Shown: positions 15,880 to 24,463, counted from the stretch's first letter. The stretch is DNA of 26,831 bases from Bacteroidia bacterium (GCA_025060275.1 JANXCJ010000006.1:1-26831), one strand, 5' to 3'. Program-made: numbers and translations. The notes: a model not told the origin generated them from the sequence alone.

Positions 15880-17682
15880 GTGTCCCTCATAGCTAAAGAA
15901 GCTATCCCTGACCTGCCGGGTGTGTATAAGTTCCTAAATGCTAAAGGAGAAGTCATATATGTAGGAAAAGCTCGCAATCTTCGCAAACGCGTCCTCAGCT
16001 ATTTCTCCAAGGCTGAGGAGCCGACCTGTGATTATAAAACTCGTACTCTTGTACACTACACTGCCAATGTAGAATGGATTATAACAGAGACGGAATGGGA
16101 TGCACTCCTTTTAGAAAACAACCTTATCAAGCATTACAAGCCTCGCTTTAATGTACTTCTCAAGGATGGCAAAACCTATCCTTACTTGTGCATTACGAGT
16201 GAGCCCTACCCTAGATTGCTTTTTCTACGCCAGAAGCTATATTCCCATGCCAAATATTATGGCCCCTTTCCCGGCGGAGGCATGCTGCGGACTCTTTTAG
16301 AGCTTTTTCGTACGCTTTATAAGCTAAGAGACTGTGATCTGAAGCTATCGCCTGAAGCTGTGGCGGCGGGGCGCTTTCGTGCATGTGTGAAGTACCATAT
16401 CGGCACTTGTGCAGCACCCTGTATCGGAAAGCAATCCCACGAAGACTACTTAAGTGCAGTAGAAGAAGTAAGCCGCCTATTAGAGGGTGAGTGGGAGTTG
16501 GTTCTGCAAGAAATAGATAGACAGCGCCAGATGGCTGTGCAGGCACTGGAATTTGAACGGGCACACCTACTCAAAAAACGCATGGAGCAGCTGAGAGCTT
16601 ATCAACAGCGTAGTATCGTAGTAGATGCAGCACAGGGAGATATAGAAGTTCTGAGTTTTGCAGTAGGGGTAAGGGTGGGAGTTGCTCATCATTTGTCAGT
16701 GCGTAGGGGGCGAATCGTAGCAAGTCATACCTATCAATTTGTTGCCCGAGATTGGGAGCTAAGCCCCTCAGAAGTGTTAGAACGGGTAATTGGAGAACTG
16801 GCTATTTCTCAGGGAAATGTAGCAAGTCAAATTCTTTTAGATGGGTGGAAGCAGGAAAGCCCACTACCAGAAAGTGATGAATATACCTTTCTTCTACCAA
16901 GTAGTCCGGAATGGGAAGAATTAGCAGCTTTATGCCGCAAGACAGCTCTAAACTTAGCGGAGACGAAAAATGCCTTTCTTGCTGGGAAGGCGGAGAAAAA
17001 ATTAGCAGTTCTCAGAGCCTTACAGGAAGTAGTAGGATTACCTACCCTTCCTCGCCGAATAGAATGCATAGATAATTCACATGTGCAAGGGTCCCATCTT
17101 GTCTCAGGTGTAGCTGTGTTTGTGGATGGAGAGCCCCGTCGTAGTGAATATCGCCGTTATATACACGAGGGTATCCCCGTAGGAGATGATTTTGCTGCGA
17201 TGAGAGCTGTAATCCAGCGACGCTATGCTAAGAGGCTAAAAGAGGGCACAGCACTGCCAGATGTTATCTTGATTGATGGGGGTAAGGGACAGCTCTCGGC
17301 GGCTGAGGAGACTCTAAGACGCTTGGGCTTAGACATACCTCTTATGGCTATAGCTAAAAAGAAAGAAGAGATTTTTCTTCCTGGGAGGAAAGAGCCCCTT
17401 TACATAGATAGGCGTAGCCCGGAGCTGAGACTTCTTCAACGCCTTAGAGATGAAGCGCACCAAACAGCTGTAGGCTTTCACCGCCAACGCCGTGATGCAG
17501 CTACCTTACATACTATGCTTTTAGAAGTGCCCGGAATAGGACAAAAACTAGCCAATAAACTTCTGCAAAGGTTTAGTTCATTAGAGAACCTAAGAAGAGC
17601 CCCTATCTCTGAGATAGCTACCTTGATTGGAAAGAAGAGAGCGGAAAAACTATACAATTATCTACAAGATGTCGGCACCTAA
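15880..17682 (+). CDS. uvrC: Excinuclease ABC subunit C
   Basis: 600 residues, normal UvrC length. The GIY-YIG nuclease domain that makes the 3' incision is at 10-95 (GVYKF ... VIYVGKARNLRKRV). Four cysteines, C152, C169, C177 and C181, match the reported 4Fe-4S ligands of UvrC. The UVR motif that contacts UvrB is at about 210-235 (ALEFERAHLLKKRMEQL). The RNase-H-like domain for the 5' incision contains CIDNSHVQG and LIDGGKGQL, then LRDEAHQTAVGFHR. The tandem helix-hairpin-helix end includes VPGIGQKLANKLL. Acts with UvrA and UvrB in nucleotide excision repair. GTG start, 4 bp after a TAACTTTA box. It overlaps the DUF721 gene by 14 bp. Confidence 0.97.
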   Translation: MSLIAKEAIPDLPGVYKFLNAKGEVIYVGKARNLRKRVLSYFSKAEEPTCDYKTRTLVHYTANVEWIITETEWDALLLENNLIKHYKPRFNVLLKDGKTYPYLCITSEPYPRLLFLRQKLYSHAKYYGPFPGGGMLRTLLELFRTLYKLRDCDLKLSPEAVAAGRFRACVKYHIGTCAAPCIGKQSHEDYLSAVEEVSRLLEGEWELVLQEIDRQRQMAVQALEFERAHLLKKRMEQLRAYQQRSIVVDAAQGDIEVLSFAVGVRVGVAHHLSVRRGRIVASHTYQFVARDWELSPSEVLERVIGELAISQGNVASQILLDGWKQESPLPESDEYTFLLPSSPEWEELAALCRKTALNLAETKNAFLAGKAEKKLAVLRALQEVVGLPTLPRRIECIDNSHVQGSHLVSGVAVFVDGEPRRSEYRRYIHEGIPVGDDFAAMRAVIQRRYAKRLKEGTALPDVILIDGGKGQLSAAEETLRRLGLDIPLMAIAKKKEEIFLPGRKEPLYIDRRSPELRLLQRLRDEAHQTAVGFHRQRRDAATLHTMLLEVPGIGQKLANKLLQRFSSLENLRRAPISEIATLIGKKRAEKLYNYLQDVGT

Positions 17683-17953
17683 GTCTATAGGAGAGCTTAT
17701 TCAGGCTTTTATTGTAGGTAAGATGAATGAGAAAAACCCGCTGCCCGAAAGCTACCTAAGAGATATGTGGGAGCGGGTAGTGGGGAGAGAAATAGCGACT
17801 ATTACTCGTAGAATAACATATCGGCGGGGTAATCTCACTATCTACTTAGACGATCCCCTCATACGGAAAGAGCTGAGCTATCACACAGCTCATTTGACAG
17901 AACTGCTCCGAGAATACGGGTTGAATGGACTGAAGAGACTAGAAATAAAGTAG
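17669..17953 (+). CDS. DUF721 (DciA-like) protein
   Basis: 94 residues from ATG 17669, which overlaps the uvrC end by 14 bp. A longer in-frame TTG start at 17627 would add 14 residues inside uvrC and looks less likely. The sequence fits small DUF721 proteins: a helical front (IGELIQAFIV), the typical YLRDMWERVVGREIATIT block, then RRGNLTIYLDDPLIRKELSYH, and a C-terminal helix ending in LKRLEIK. DUF721 includes DciA, the helicase-loading partner of DnaB in many bacteria, but short Bacteroidota members are not clearly assigned. Translationally coupled to uvrC. Confidence 0.85.
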   Translation: MSAPKSIGELIQAFIVGKMNEKNPLPESYLRDMWERVVGREIATITRRITYRRGNLTIYLDDPLIRKELSYHTAHLTELLREYGLNGLKRLEIK

Positions 17954-17980
17954 GGCCACCAGAGGGTGCCTTTGTCTTAT
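17954..17980. terminator. Possible bidirectional terminator between DUF721 and rluA-family gene
   Basis: In the 42-bp gap between two convergent genes, GGC(C)ACC and GGTGCC form a 6-bp stem with one bulged C and an AGAG loop (17954-17970). TTTGTCTTAT follows on the plus strand and TACTTTATTT on the minus strand. The stem is short, so this is a modest call. Confidence 0.35.
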
Positions 17981-17995
17981 TTGGATTAGGATTGG

Positions 17996-18724
17996 CTATG
18001 CTCTTGTTTTCATAGGGTGGCGGCTTGCCCACCTGCGCAGTTGCTTGAGAGCTATGTCAAAATATTCAGGTAAGGCGGCTTCTATTGTAAGTTTTCTTTT
18101 CTCAGTGGGATGCTCAAAAGCTAAGTAGCCCGCATGTAAGAAGATACTCTCTGGGGGATGAAGGGGTCTTTCCGATTCCTTACGGGAAGGTTTATAATGA
18201 GGATGAAAGTTTGAAAGGTAGAGCGGCTTCCCTCCATACTTCGTGTCCCCCACGATTGGGAATCCATAATAGGATAGATGGAGACGCACTTGGTGCATGC
18301 GTCCTGTAGCAGGTATGCAAACTACCAAAGCATATCCTCTAAAAATTTCAAGGGTGTGAGCTATAGTTAGGGCGGTTTTGCCGTGGTGGGGGTCTATACG
18401 GGGAGGATCACTGGAGATGGGTGCTAAAAGCTCAGCTGCTTCAAAGGAGGGCTCTCCCTGTACGAGGGCCCAGTATTTCTTTTCTACGCGATGCTCGGCA
18501 AATTGTGCATATAGGTCTCGGAATGTTTTTTCTTCCCATGAAGCCAGAAGGATACCAGAGGTAGGTTTGTCAAGCCGATGCAGTAGGTGCGCTTCTTTGT
18601 GAACTTGCTGCCGGATCCAAGCTAAGGCGTCTTGCCCTTTACTTCCTCCTCTTTCGGGCAAACTGGGTATGCCAGCGGGCTTAAGTACCGCTATCAGGTA
18701 AGCGTCCTGGTAAACCACCTGCAT
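17996..18724 (-). CDS. RluA/RluD-family pseudouridine synthase
   Basis: 242 residues. The catalytic motif HRLDKPTSGILL is at 49-60, with the nucleophile Asp52. The RMHQVRLHL block (positioning Arg in the substrate loop) and YGFPIVGDTKYGG are typical of RluA-family catalytic domains. No S4 RNA-binding domain precedes it, so it resembles the single-domain RluA/TruC type that modifies rRNA or tRNA. The site cannot be told from the sequence. The ATG at 18724 lies inside the upstream regulator gene (44-bp overlap), so expression is coupled to it. Confidence 0.93.
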   Translation of the reverse strand: MQVVYQDAYLIAVLKPAGIPSLPERGGSKGQDALAWIRQQVHKEAHLLHRLDKPTSGILLASWEEKTFRDLYAQFAEHRVEKKYWALVQGEPSFEAAELLAPISSDPPRIDPHHGKTALTIAHTLEIFRGYALVVCIPATGRMHQVRLHLSYYGFPIVGDTKYGGKPLYLSNFHPHYKPSRKESERPLHPPESIFLHAGYLAFEHPTEKRKLTIEAALPEYFDIALKQLRRWASRHPMKTRA

Positions 18725-19259
18725 TTTTTTTGCGTTTTTGCCACTGCCTGAGTATCTTCATAAGATGTTCTCTCTCAGGTACAAGCAGGAGGGGGAGAAT
18801 TACTTCTACTGCTAAGCTTATATACTCTATTACTTCTTGGATTTGGGCTAAACCTGTACGGCTATGGGAATCTGACTGCACCTCAGGTGAAGGAAGGAGT
18901 TCTTTTAGAAGATTCTGAATAGGGGTGATCTCTCTTTCAAATCTTTTCTGGATGATATTTACGGCGATGAGCCAGATATCTCGCTGGGCCGTATAAAGAG
19001 CGCGGCGGCTTCCAGCTATCTCAGTCTTAGTAACTAGGCCCCACTCTAATAGCTTTCTCAAGTTAATGCTTACATTTCCGCGGCTAATCTTGAGGATTTG
19101 AATGATAGAGTCTGTATCTAGCGGTTCAGGATATATATAGAGTAGGGCAAAGATTTGAGCCATAGTGGGTCCTACTCCCCAGCTGTGTGCTAACCTGCCC
19201 CACAGCTCTATAAGTTTGCGTTGGCTTTCGTTTAGGCTTATTCGTTTGGGTTGATACAT
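18681..19259 (-). CDS. GbsR/MarR-like winged-helix transcriptional regulator
   Basis: 192 residues. A winged-helix DNA-binding domain lies at about 20-95: WGVGPTMAQIFALLYIYPEP, DSIIQILKISRGNVSINLRKL with the recognition helix SRGNVSINLRKL, and the wing TEIAGSRRALYT. A helical C-terminal dimerisation half follows. This matches the GbsR group within the MarR superfamily. Its start codon lies 5 bp from the divergent DUF4249 gene, so it may regulate that gene or itself. Its promoter box (19277-19284) lies inside the first codons of that divergent gene. It overlaps the pseudouridine synthase by 44 bp. Confidence 0.9.
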   Translation of the reverse strand: MYQPKRISLNESQRKLIELWGRLAHSWGVGPTMAQIFALLYIYPEPLDTDSIIQILKISRGNVSINLRKLLEWGLVTKTEIAGSRRALYTAQRDIWLIAVNIIQKRFEREITPIQNLLKELLPSPEVQSDSHSRTGLAQIQEVIEYISLAVEVILPLLLVPEREHLMKILRQWQKRKKNAGGLPGRLPDSGT

Positions 19260-19262
19260 TTG
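19255..19262 (+). promoter_or_regulatory. -7 promoter box of DUF4249 gene (TACATTTG)
   Basis: Perfect TAnnTTTG on the plus strand. It covers the gbsR start codon on the other strand and ends 2 bp before ATG 19265 and 5 bp before ATG 19268. The spacing rule seen elsewhere in the window favours the second ATG as the real start. Confidence 0.6.
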
Positions 19263-19264
19263 TA

Positions 19265-20281
19265 ATGATGCGAATGCAAAGGTACAAAAGATGGCTCTTA
19301 CTCAGTACCTTGTTAGGAGGTTGTAGTACTGATGTGGAGTTGGTTTCGCGTGCTGCCCGAGAGAGGATAGTGGTCTATGGTATTTTACGTACGGATCAAG
19401 AAGTGCAATACATTCGGATAGGAAAACTCTTTGTTACGCAGGAGGATGCCGCGGCGTATGCGGCTCGCACAGATTTGAGCGTGTTAGCAGAGGTTACCTT
19501 GTCAGATGGGCAGCAAATCTGGCGAGCTATCCCTGAGACAGTTGAGAAAATCCCTTCTCAACCTTTCTATCCTTTTCATGTAGTTTATCGGCTTCCCATG
19601 CGTCCAACCCCGAGAAAAACTTACACGCTCTACGTCCATGTACCTCACGACACCCTACTCAATGTGTTTGCTCAAACTACTGTGCCCTCCCCCCCCTACA
19701 TTGCTAAGCCTGAGACCACAATACTCATCGGCAATCAATATGCTTACCCCTCTATTGATCTGAGAAAAAAGTATGCTATTCAATTTTTCCCTCAGCTGAA
19801 TAGCCAGCTTCCTTCATTGGCAGGTGGCTATGAGCTGGGCTTTTCCTTCTACTATGGGGAAGTGGTAGGACAGGATACCTTCTGGCACACTTTGCGTATT
19901 GGGCCTAGACGAATTGCTCCTACCTCTAATGTCCTTCTTCAGACCTATACGCTTCAGGAGAAAGAATTGTTGAGCACGGCTTATGCTAATCTCAACAACC
20001 CTGGCGCTAAATACATCTATGACAATAACCGTTTATCTAAGGCATGGACCCTTTATCTAACAGCTCTGGACACAGCGTTGTACAACTATCTACGCGTAAA
20101 TGACCCTGCTACTACGGATTTTACTACCGTAAAACCTGAATATACTAATATTCGGGGAGGGCTTGGCGTATTTGGCTCAGCTGCGGTGGCATATCGTCAT
20201 TTCCGTATAGATAGCTGCTCAGAATATCTCCTTCGTCTGAATGATACCCCCGCTCCTATGGGGCCTTGTAGTTTGGAATAG
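19265..20281 (+). CDS. DUF4249-type outer-membrane lipoprotein
   Basis: 338 residues. A basic N-tail (KRW) and hydrophobic stretch end in the lipobox LLGGC, so the mature protein should begin at the Cys near residue 20 and be lipid-anchored. The body is beta-rich and resembles DUF4249, a Bacteroidota lipoprotein family. The C-terminal block YTNIRGGLGVFGSAAVAYRHF (about 295-315) is the most conserved part of that family. DUF4249 proteins are often found beside TonB-dependent receptors; none is here. Function unknown. ATG 19265, 19268 and 19274 are all possible starts. The histidine kinase gene follows with no gap. Confidence 0.75.
   Translation: MMRMQRYKRWLLLSTLLGGCSTDVELVSRAARERIVVYGILRTDQEVQYIRIGKLFVTQEDAAAYAARTDLSVLAEVTLSDGQQIWRAIPETVEKIPSQPFYPFHVVYRLPMRPTPRKTYTLYVHVPHDTLLNVFAQTTVPSPPYIAKPETTILIGNQYAYPSIDLRKKYAIQFFPQLNSQLPSLAGGYELGFSFYYGEVVGQDTFWHTLRIGPRRIAPTSNVLLQTYTLQEKELLSTAYANLNNPGAKYIYDNNRLSKAWTLYLTALDTALYNYLRVNDPATTDFTTVKPEYTNIRGGLGVFGSAAVAYRHFRIDSCSEYLLRLNDTPAPMGPCSLE
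19277..19284 (-). promoter_or_regulatory. -7 promoter box of gbsR-like gene (TACCTTTG)
   Basis: Perfect TAnnTTTG on the minus strand, 17 bp before the ATG at 19259, lying inside the first codons of the divergent lipoprotein gene. Predicts a leader of about 13 nt, unlike the leaderless pattern elsewhere. Confidence 0.5.
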
Positions 20282-21529
20282 ATGCGACTCCGCTGGATTG
20301 TACTGATCCTTAGCTTTCTCATTTTATTCTTCATTGGGGTCTCTTTGTATGCCCGAGTATTAGCTATGCGACTTCTAAGACAGCAACGGGCGCTAGTGCA
20401 TTTTTATGCGGATGCTCTGAGATATGCGGCGCAGGCCCCGGAGGAGTGTCTGAGAGACTTCTTATGGAGCTATCTTTTTCCTGATAAGCAGGCAGTCTCT
20501 CAACTTTTTATTGTACCCTTAGTTCTCACTAGTGAAAAAGGCAAAGTGATTAGTCATAACCTTCACGAGCTTGAGAAAAAGTTACCTACCTCCTCCACCC
20601 TTGAAGATTATCTGCCGTTTCTCCATGCGGACACGCTGGCATTTCCCCCTGTAGTGGTGCGCTTTGCGGAGGGGAGATACCTAAAGATATACTATGGCGA
20701 GCCTCTTATTCTGCGACAGCTTCGCTGGATGCCTATAGTTAGCTCTGGACTTGTATTTTTAGCTGGGATTATAGGGTTATTTTTTCTTTATACGGCGTAT
20801 CGCTATAGACAGGATAAGTTATGGGTAGGTTTAGCTAGAGAGACAGCTCATCAATTAGGCACGCCTCTCTCTGGCTTAGTGGGAGCGGTAGAGATTCTGA
20901 AGGACTCTCCACACCTTCTACCGCAAATGCTTCCCTTGATGGAATCGGACCTAAAAAGATTGACGGAGATTTCTGACCGTTTCTCAAAGATTGGTTCAGC
21001 GCCTTTTCTCACACCTCAACCTATACTACCGCTGGTGCAGGAGGTGGTAGCGTACTTCCAAGCAAAGGTCCCTTCTACTGTTGAATTGCAGGTGCTGGCA
21101 CCACCTGAGGTAAATCCTTCACTTCCTATAAATAAGATTCTCATCAAGTGGGTAATAGAGAATCTTATTCGGAATAGCTTAGATGCCCTTCCGCCGGAGG
21201 GGGGTAAGGTTATAGTGCGGCTAACTATGCGGCGCCACGAGCTATGGATAGATGTAGAAGATACGGGCAAAGGCATTCCTGCTTCGCAATGGGAAGTGGT
21301 CTTTCGGCCTGGCTTTTCTACTAAAAGTCGGGGGTGGGGGATAGGATTAAGCCTCTCCAGAAGGATAATAGAGGAGTACCATAAGGGGGAAATTTTCGTG
21401 CATCGCAGCGAGATAGGTAAGGGTACTGTTATTCGGATTAGACTTCCACTGAGAAGACGACTTCTTCTGCTTCCTAAGGTGTGGCGGAGTATCTATGTAC
21501 GCTTGAATAGGTTGCTTAGGACCTCGTAG
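20282..21529 (+). CDS. Membrane sensor histidine kinase
   Basis: 415 residues. Two membrane helices (about 5-28 and 150-172) flank a periplasmic sensor region of about 120 residues without an obvious named domain. The dimerisation and phosphoacceptor helix reads LARETAHQLGTPLSGL, with His190. The ATPase domain shows the N box (ENLIRNSLDAL), G1 (DTGKGIP), F box (GFSTK) and G2 (GWGIGLSLS). The AHQLGTP form is common in Bacteroidota kinases. No response regulator gene is in the window. The ATG follows the DUF4249 stop directly, so lipoprotein and kinase are translated from one mRNA; a sensing partnership is possible but is inference. Confidence 0.93.
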   Translation: MRLRWIVLILSFLILFFIGVSLYARVLAMRLLRQQRALVHFYADALRYAAQAPEECLRDFLWSYLFPDKQAVSQLFIVPLVLTSEKGKVISHNLHELEKKLPTSSTLEDYLPFLHADTLAFPPVVVRFAEGRYLKIYYGEPLILRQLRWMPIVSSGLVFLAGIIGLFFLYTAYRYRQDKLWVGLARETAHQLGTPLSGLVGAVEILKDSPHLLPQMLPLMESDLKRLTEISDRFSKIGSAPFLTPQPILPLVQEVVAYFQAKVPSTVELQVLAPPEVNPSLPINKILIKWVIENLIRNSLDALPPEGGKVIVRLTMRRHELWIDVEDTGKGIPASQWEVVFRPGFSTKSRGWGIGLSLSRRIIEEYHKGEIFVHRSEIGKGTVIRIRLPLRRRLLLLPKVWRSIYVRLNRLLRTS

Positions 21530-21583
21530 TTAGCTTCTTTTTTTCCTGCAAGGGCTCAAAAACTTTCGCTATTAGGCTTCTTC

Positions 21584-21591
21584 TATATTTG
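21584..21591 (+). promoter_or_regulatory. -7 promoter box of hldA (TATATTTG)
   Basis: Perfect TAnnTTTG, then CAGA and the GTG start at 21596. A CTTTCG stretch lies about 17 bp upstream as a weak -33 candidate. Confidence 0.75.
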
Positions 21592-21595
21592 CAGA

Positions 21596-22564
21596 GTGGA
21601 TTTTTCCGCACTGCGCTTTGTCGTAATGGGTGATGTAATGCTGGATAGGTATCTTTATGGGAAGGTCCAGCGCATCTCGCCTGAAGCACCCGTACCCATT
21701 TTGGAGCTAGAAAGAGAAGAGAATCGGTTAGGGGGGGCTGCCAATGTAGCGCTAAATCTGCGTAGCTTGGGCTGCCAGGTCAGCTTAGTAGGTGTAATCG
21801 GAGAGGACAGCGCAGGTTCGCTCCTGATGGAAGAAGCCCAAAAGGTGGGCATAGATACTTATGGTATCCTAACAGATGACACTCGCCCTACCACTACCAA
21901 AATCCGTCTCATAGCTCAGAAACATCATCTGCTACGAGTAGATAGGGAAAGCCGTACCCTTATGCCCCCCCCTCTTCAAGAAGCTCTTAGATTAAAGCTG
22001 CAAAGCCTCATACAAACCCAGCCTCATGCAATCGTCTTGGAAGATTATGATAAAGGTACTCTGCATGAGACTCTTATTCAGTTTGCTATAACTACTGCCC
22101 AAAAGTATAATGTACCTATTCTGGTGGACCCTAAGAAAGAGAACTTTTGGCACTATAAGGGGGCAACCCTCTTTAAACCTAATCTGCGTGAATTGGGGGA
22201 AGCCCTTCAAATTTCCCTAAGTGAAGCGCCTTTGGAGAAGATTCAAGAAGCTATACATAAGCTAAGAGAACGAATGCTTCATACCTATACAGTAGTTACT
22301 CTGAGTGAGCGAGGGGTGGTAGCCTATGGGGAAGAAGAGGGATTCTTGCATTTTCCTGCTCATTACCGAAATATTGTGGATGTATCCGGTGCGGGAGACA
22401 CGGTAATAAGCGTCTTGGCAGTAAGTCTAGCCATGCAGTTCCCTATTTCCAAAGCTGTGGCCTTAGCTAACCTCGCTGGGGGTTTGGTATGCGAGCATGT
22501 GGGGGTTGTGCCCGTACCCAAGGAAATGTGGCTGGATCAGGCTCGTAAATTAGGTCTTTTATGA
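21596..22564 (+). CDS. hldA: D-glycero-beta-D-manno-heptose-7-phosphate kinase
   Basis: 322 residues, a PfkB/ribokinase-fold sugar kinase. The start VVMGDVMLDRYLYGKVQRIS and PEAPVPILEL are characteristic of the RfaE1/HldE kinase domain. GGAANVALNLRSLG (46-59) binds the sugar, and DVSGAGDT (262-269, catalytic Asp268) is the anion-hole and base motif. It phosphorylates heptose-7-phosphate at C1 for ADP-heptose synthesis, used in the LPS inner core. There is no fused cytidylyltransferase domain, so the nucleotidyl-transfer step (HldC) must be encoded elsewhere. GTG start, 4 bp after TATATTTG. Its end overlaps the convergent cinA by 6 bp. Confidence 0.93.
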   Translation: MDFSALRFVVMGDVMLDRYLYGKVQRISPEAPVPILELEREENRLGGAANVALNLRSLGCQVSLVGVIGEDSAGSLLMEEAQKVGIDTYGILTDDTRPTTTKIRLIAQKHHLLRVDRESRTLMPPPLQEALRLKLQSLIQTQPHAIVLEDYDKGTLHETLIQFAITTAQKYNVPILVDPKKENFWHYKGATLFKPNLRELGEALQISLSEAPLEKIQEAIHKLRERMLHTYTVVTLSERGVVAYGEEEGFLHFPAHYRNIVDVSGAGDTVISVLAVSLAMQFPISKAVALANLAGGLVCEHVGVVPVPKEMWLDQARKLGLL

Positions 22565-23806
22565 GTTTTTTCCGAGAGCTTGCCATAGGAGGCTGAGTGC
22601 CGTAGCAGTAGCGCGTTGAATAACTACTTCCCTCCCCCCTGAAAAAACGAATCGCTTGGCATAGGTCTCTATTGGAGTGGCGATGCCTATCCATACGGTG
22701 CCCACGGGCTTCTCTGCTGAGCCTCCTGTGGGTCCGGCTATTCCTGTAGTAGCTACCCCTACATGAGCATGTAAAGCTTTTCTCACACCTTCTGCCATTT
22801 GGAGGGCTGTGGACTCACTTACTGCACCCTCTGTCTGTAGGACCTCGGGCACGACGCCTAAAAGGTCTATTTTAGTGGAATTCGCATAGGCTACTACCCC
22901 CCCCTTCAAGACATCTGAGGCACCGGCTACATTTACTACTGAGGCTGTGATATGCCCACCCGTGCAGCTCTCGGCTACTGCTAAGGTGAGACCTCTCTCT
23001 CGCAGCTTTTTGATAATACATTCTGCCAGAGAGCCTGCACCTTCGGTATATATGTAAGGCTTTAGGAGAGCGCGTAGCTTTTCTATCTGATTGAAAAATA
23101 ATTCTCTATCAATCTCTGGAGAAGCTCGCAAATGTAGGCTTACACCCTCCCAAGAAGGGTTATAAGCTAAGTGGATAGAGACCGGTAGATTTGCTTCCCA
23201 GGAGGCAATAAGTTCGCTAAGGCGGCTTTCTGTGATACCAGTAGTTTTTATAGTATGTTCAAGAGGGGGTTTGAGGGAGAATCGGTTCTGCAGGTAGGGC
23301 TTTAGATGCACATGCCAAATGCTCTGGAGCTCTGCTGGAGGCCCAGGTAGAGCACATATAACCTTTGTGTGCAGGTCCCAATACAAAGCAGGCGCAAGTC
23401 CGACAGGATTGAGAAAGAACTTACCTCTCGTAGGTGCAAGCGCATAGCGCTCTATGTAAGGCAGCTTGGAAATGCCACGCTCTCTAAGTGTAGCTTGAAG
23501 GTGATTTAGGAGGGATTCGGAGACAGTGAGCTTATCTTCCAATATCTCTGCCCATAGCGTAGCAGTTAGGTCATCTCTTGTATGCCCTAATCCACCAGAA
23601 GAAAGAATAAGTTCAGCTCTGCTATGCAGGGCTTCCTGCATTGCTGAACGCAACTTAGCGGAGTCATCAGGTAGTATGCGTATCTCCCCGAGCTGGAAGC
23701 CCATCTGGGAAAGTTGCGCAGCTAAGAAAGGTCCGTTTTTATCTGTGAGGCGCCCTTCTGTTAGCTCGCTTCCAATTAGGAGAAGGCATGCCTCAGGAGC
23801 GGGCAT
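22559..23806 (-). CDS. cinA: CinA-family protein (nicotinamide-nucleotide amidohydrolase)
   Basis: 415 residues with both CinA domains. The N-terminal molybdopterin-binding-like COG1058 domain (1-170) contains LLIGSELTEGRLTDKN and SSGGLGHTRDDLT. The C-terminal PncC amidohydrolase domain (about 255-415) contains LAVAESCTGGHITASV, GGVVAYANSTK and GVATTGIAGPTGG. Known members deamidate nicotinamide mononucleotide for NAD recycling, and the N-terminal domain has ADP-ribose pyrophosphatase activity in some. The ATG lies 14 bp inside the end of the transaldolase gene, so the two form one transcription unit. Confidence 0.95.
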   Translation of the reverse strand: MPAPEACLLLIGSELTEGRLTDKNGPFLAAQLSQMGFQLGEIRILPDDSAKLRSAMQEALHSRAELILSSGGLGHTRDDLTATLWAEILEDKLTVSESLLNHLQATLRERGISKLPYIERYALAPTRGKFFLNPVGLAPALYWDLHTKVICALPGPPAELQSIWHVHLKPYLQNRFSLKPPLEHTIKTTGITESRLSELIASWEANLPVSIHLAYNPSWEGVSLHLRASPEIDRELFFNQIEKLRALLKPYIYTEGAGSLAECIIKKLRERGLTLAVAESCTGGHITASVVNVAGASDVLKGGVVAYANSTKIDLLGVVPEVLQTEGAVSESTALQMAEGVRKALHAHVGVATTGIAGPTGGSAEKPVGTVWIGIATPIETYAKRFVFSGGREVVIQRATATALSLLWQALGKNS

Positions 23807-24446
23807 GTAACTTTTCGTAATCTGCTAAGAACTGGGCTAGACCTTTATCTGTAAGAGGATGATGAAAGAGCTGCTTTAGCACTGCGAAAGGCATAGTCGC
23901 AATATCTGCCCCTTCTAGAGCCGCTTGGAGTACGTGCAGGGGATGGCGTACGCTCGCAGCCAGTATCTTCGTCTCAAATCCATAGTTGTCAAAAATCTGT
24001 CGTATTTGCCGAATGATTTCCATCCCCTCATGTCCAATATCATCCAGCCTCCCGATGAAAGGACTGACGTAAGTAGCTCCTGCTTTAGCCGCAATCAAAG
24101 CCTGCACAGGAGAAAATATGAGGGTACAGTTAGTAGGAATACCCTCCTCTTTTAGGGTATGGAGAGCCTTCACTCCATCAGGAGTAAAAGGTATTTTCAC
24201 TACGATATTAGGGGCAAGGCTATGAAGGGTTCTTGCTTCGGCTAGCATATCTATGTAAGTTGTTCCGATTACTTCAGCGCTAATGGGCCCCGAGACTACT
24301 TGGGCAATTGCTTTGTAGTGAGCTGTAAAGTCTTTTACCCCTGCTTTAGCCATAAGGGATGGGTTGGTAGTAACTCCGTCTAATACTCCCAGAGCAGCTG
24401 CCTCTTCAATTTCAGAGAGGAGCGCCGTGTCTATGAAAAACTGCAT
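23793..24446 (-). CDS. Transaldolase, small FSA/TalC type
   Basis: 217 residues, the length of the compact transaldolase or fructose-6-phosphate aldolase subfamily. It opens with MQFFIDTALLSEIEEAAALG and carries DGVTTNPSL (23-31) and NIVVKIPFT, where Lys84 is the Schiff-base lysine. The ring of TIM-barrel motifs continues with TNCTLIFSP, ATYVSPFIGRLDDIG and ILAASVRHPLHVLQAALEGADIATMPF-type sequence. It should transfer dihydroxyacetone units between sugar phosphates in the non-oxidative pentose phosphate pathway; whether it is a transaldolase or an aldolase cannot be decided here. Its ATG lies 4 bp after a TAAATTTG box. Confidence 0.94.
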   Translation of the reverse strand: MQFFIDTALLSEIEEAAALGVLDGVTTNPSLMAKAGVKDFTAHYKAIAQVVSGPISAEVIGTTYIDMLAEARTLHSLAPNIVVKIPFTPDGVKALHTLKEEGIPTNCTLIFSPVQALIAAKAGATYVSPFIGRLDDIGHEGMEIIRQIRQIFDNYGFETKILAASVRHPLHVLQAALEGADIATMPFAVLKQLFHHPLTDKGLAQFLADYEKLHARS

Positions 24447-24450
24447 GCTA

Positions 24451-24458
24451 CAAATTTA
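24451..24458 (-). promoter_or_regulatory. -7 promoter box of transaldolase-cinA operon (TAAATTTG)
   Basis: Perfect TAnnTTTG on the minus strand, then TAGC and the ATG at 24446. It lies back to back with the plus-strand box at 24464-24471, with only 5 bp between them. Confidence 0.75.
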
Positions 24459-24463
24459 CAATC

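Noticed and set aside
17627..17668. TTG start extending the DUF721 gene by 14 codons
   Set aside because: Lies entirely in uvrC, and the family alignment is better served by ATG 17669.
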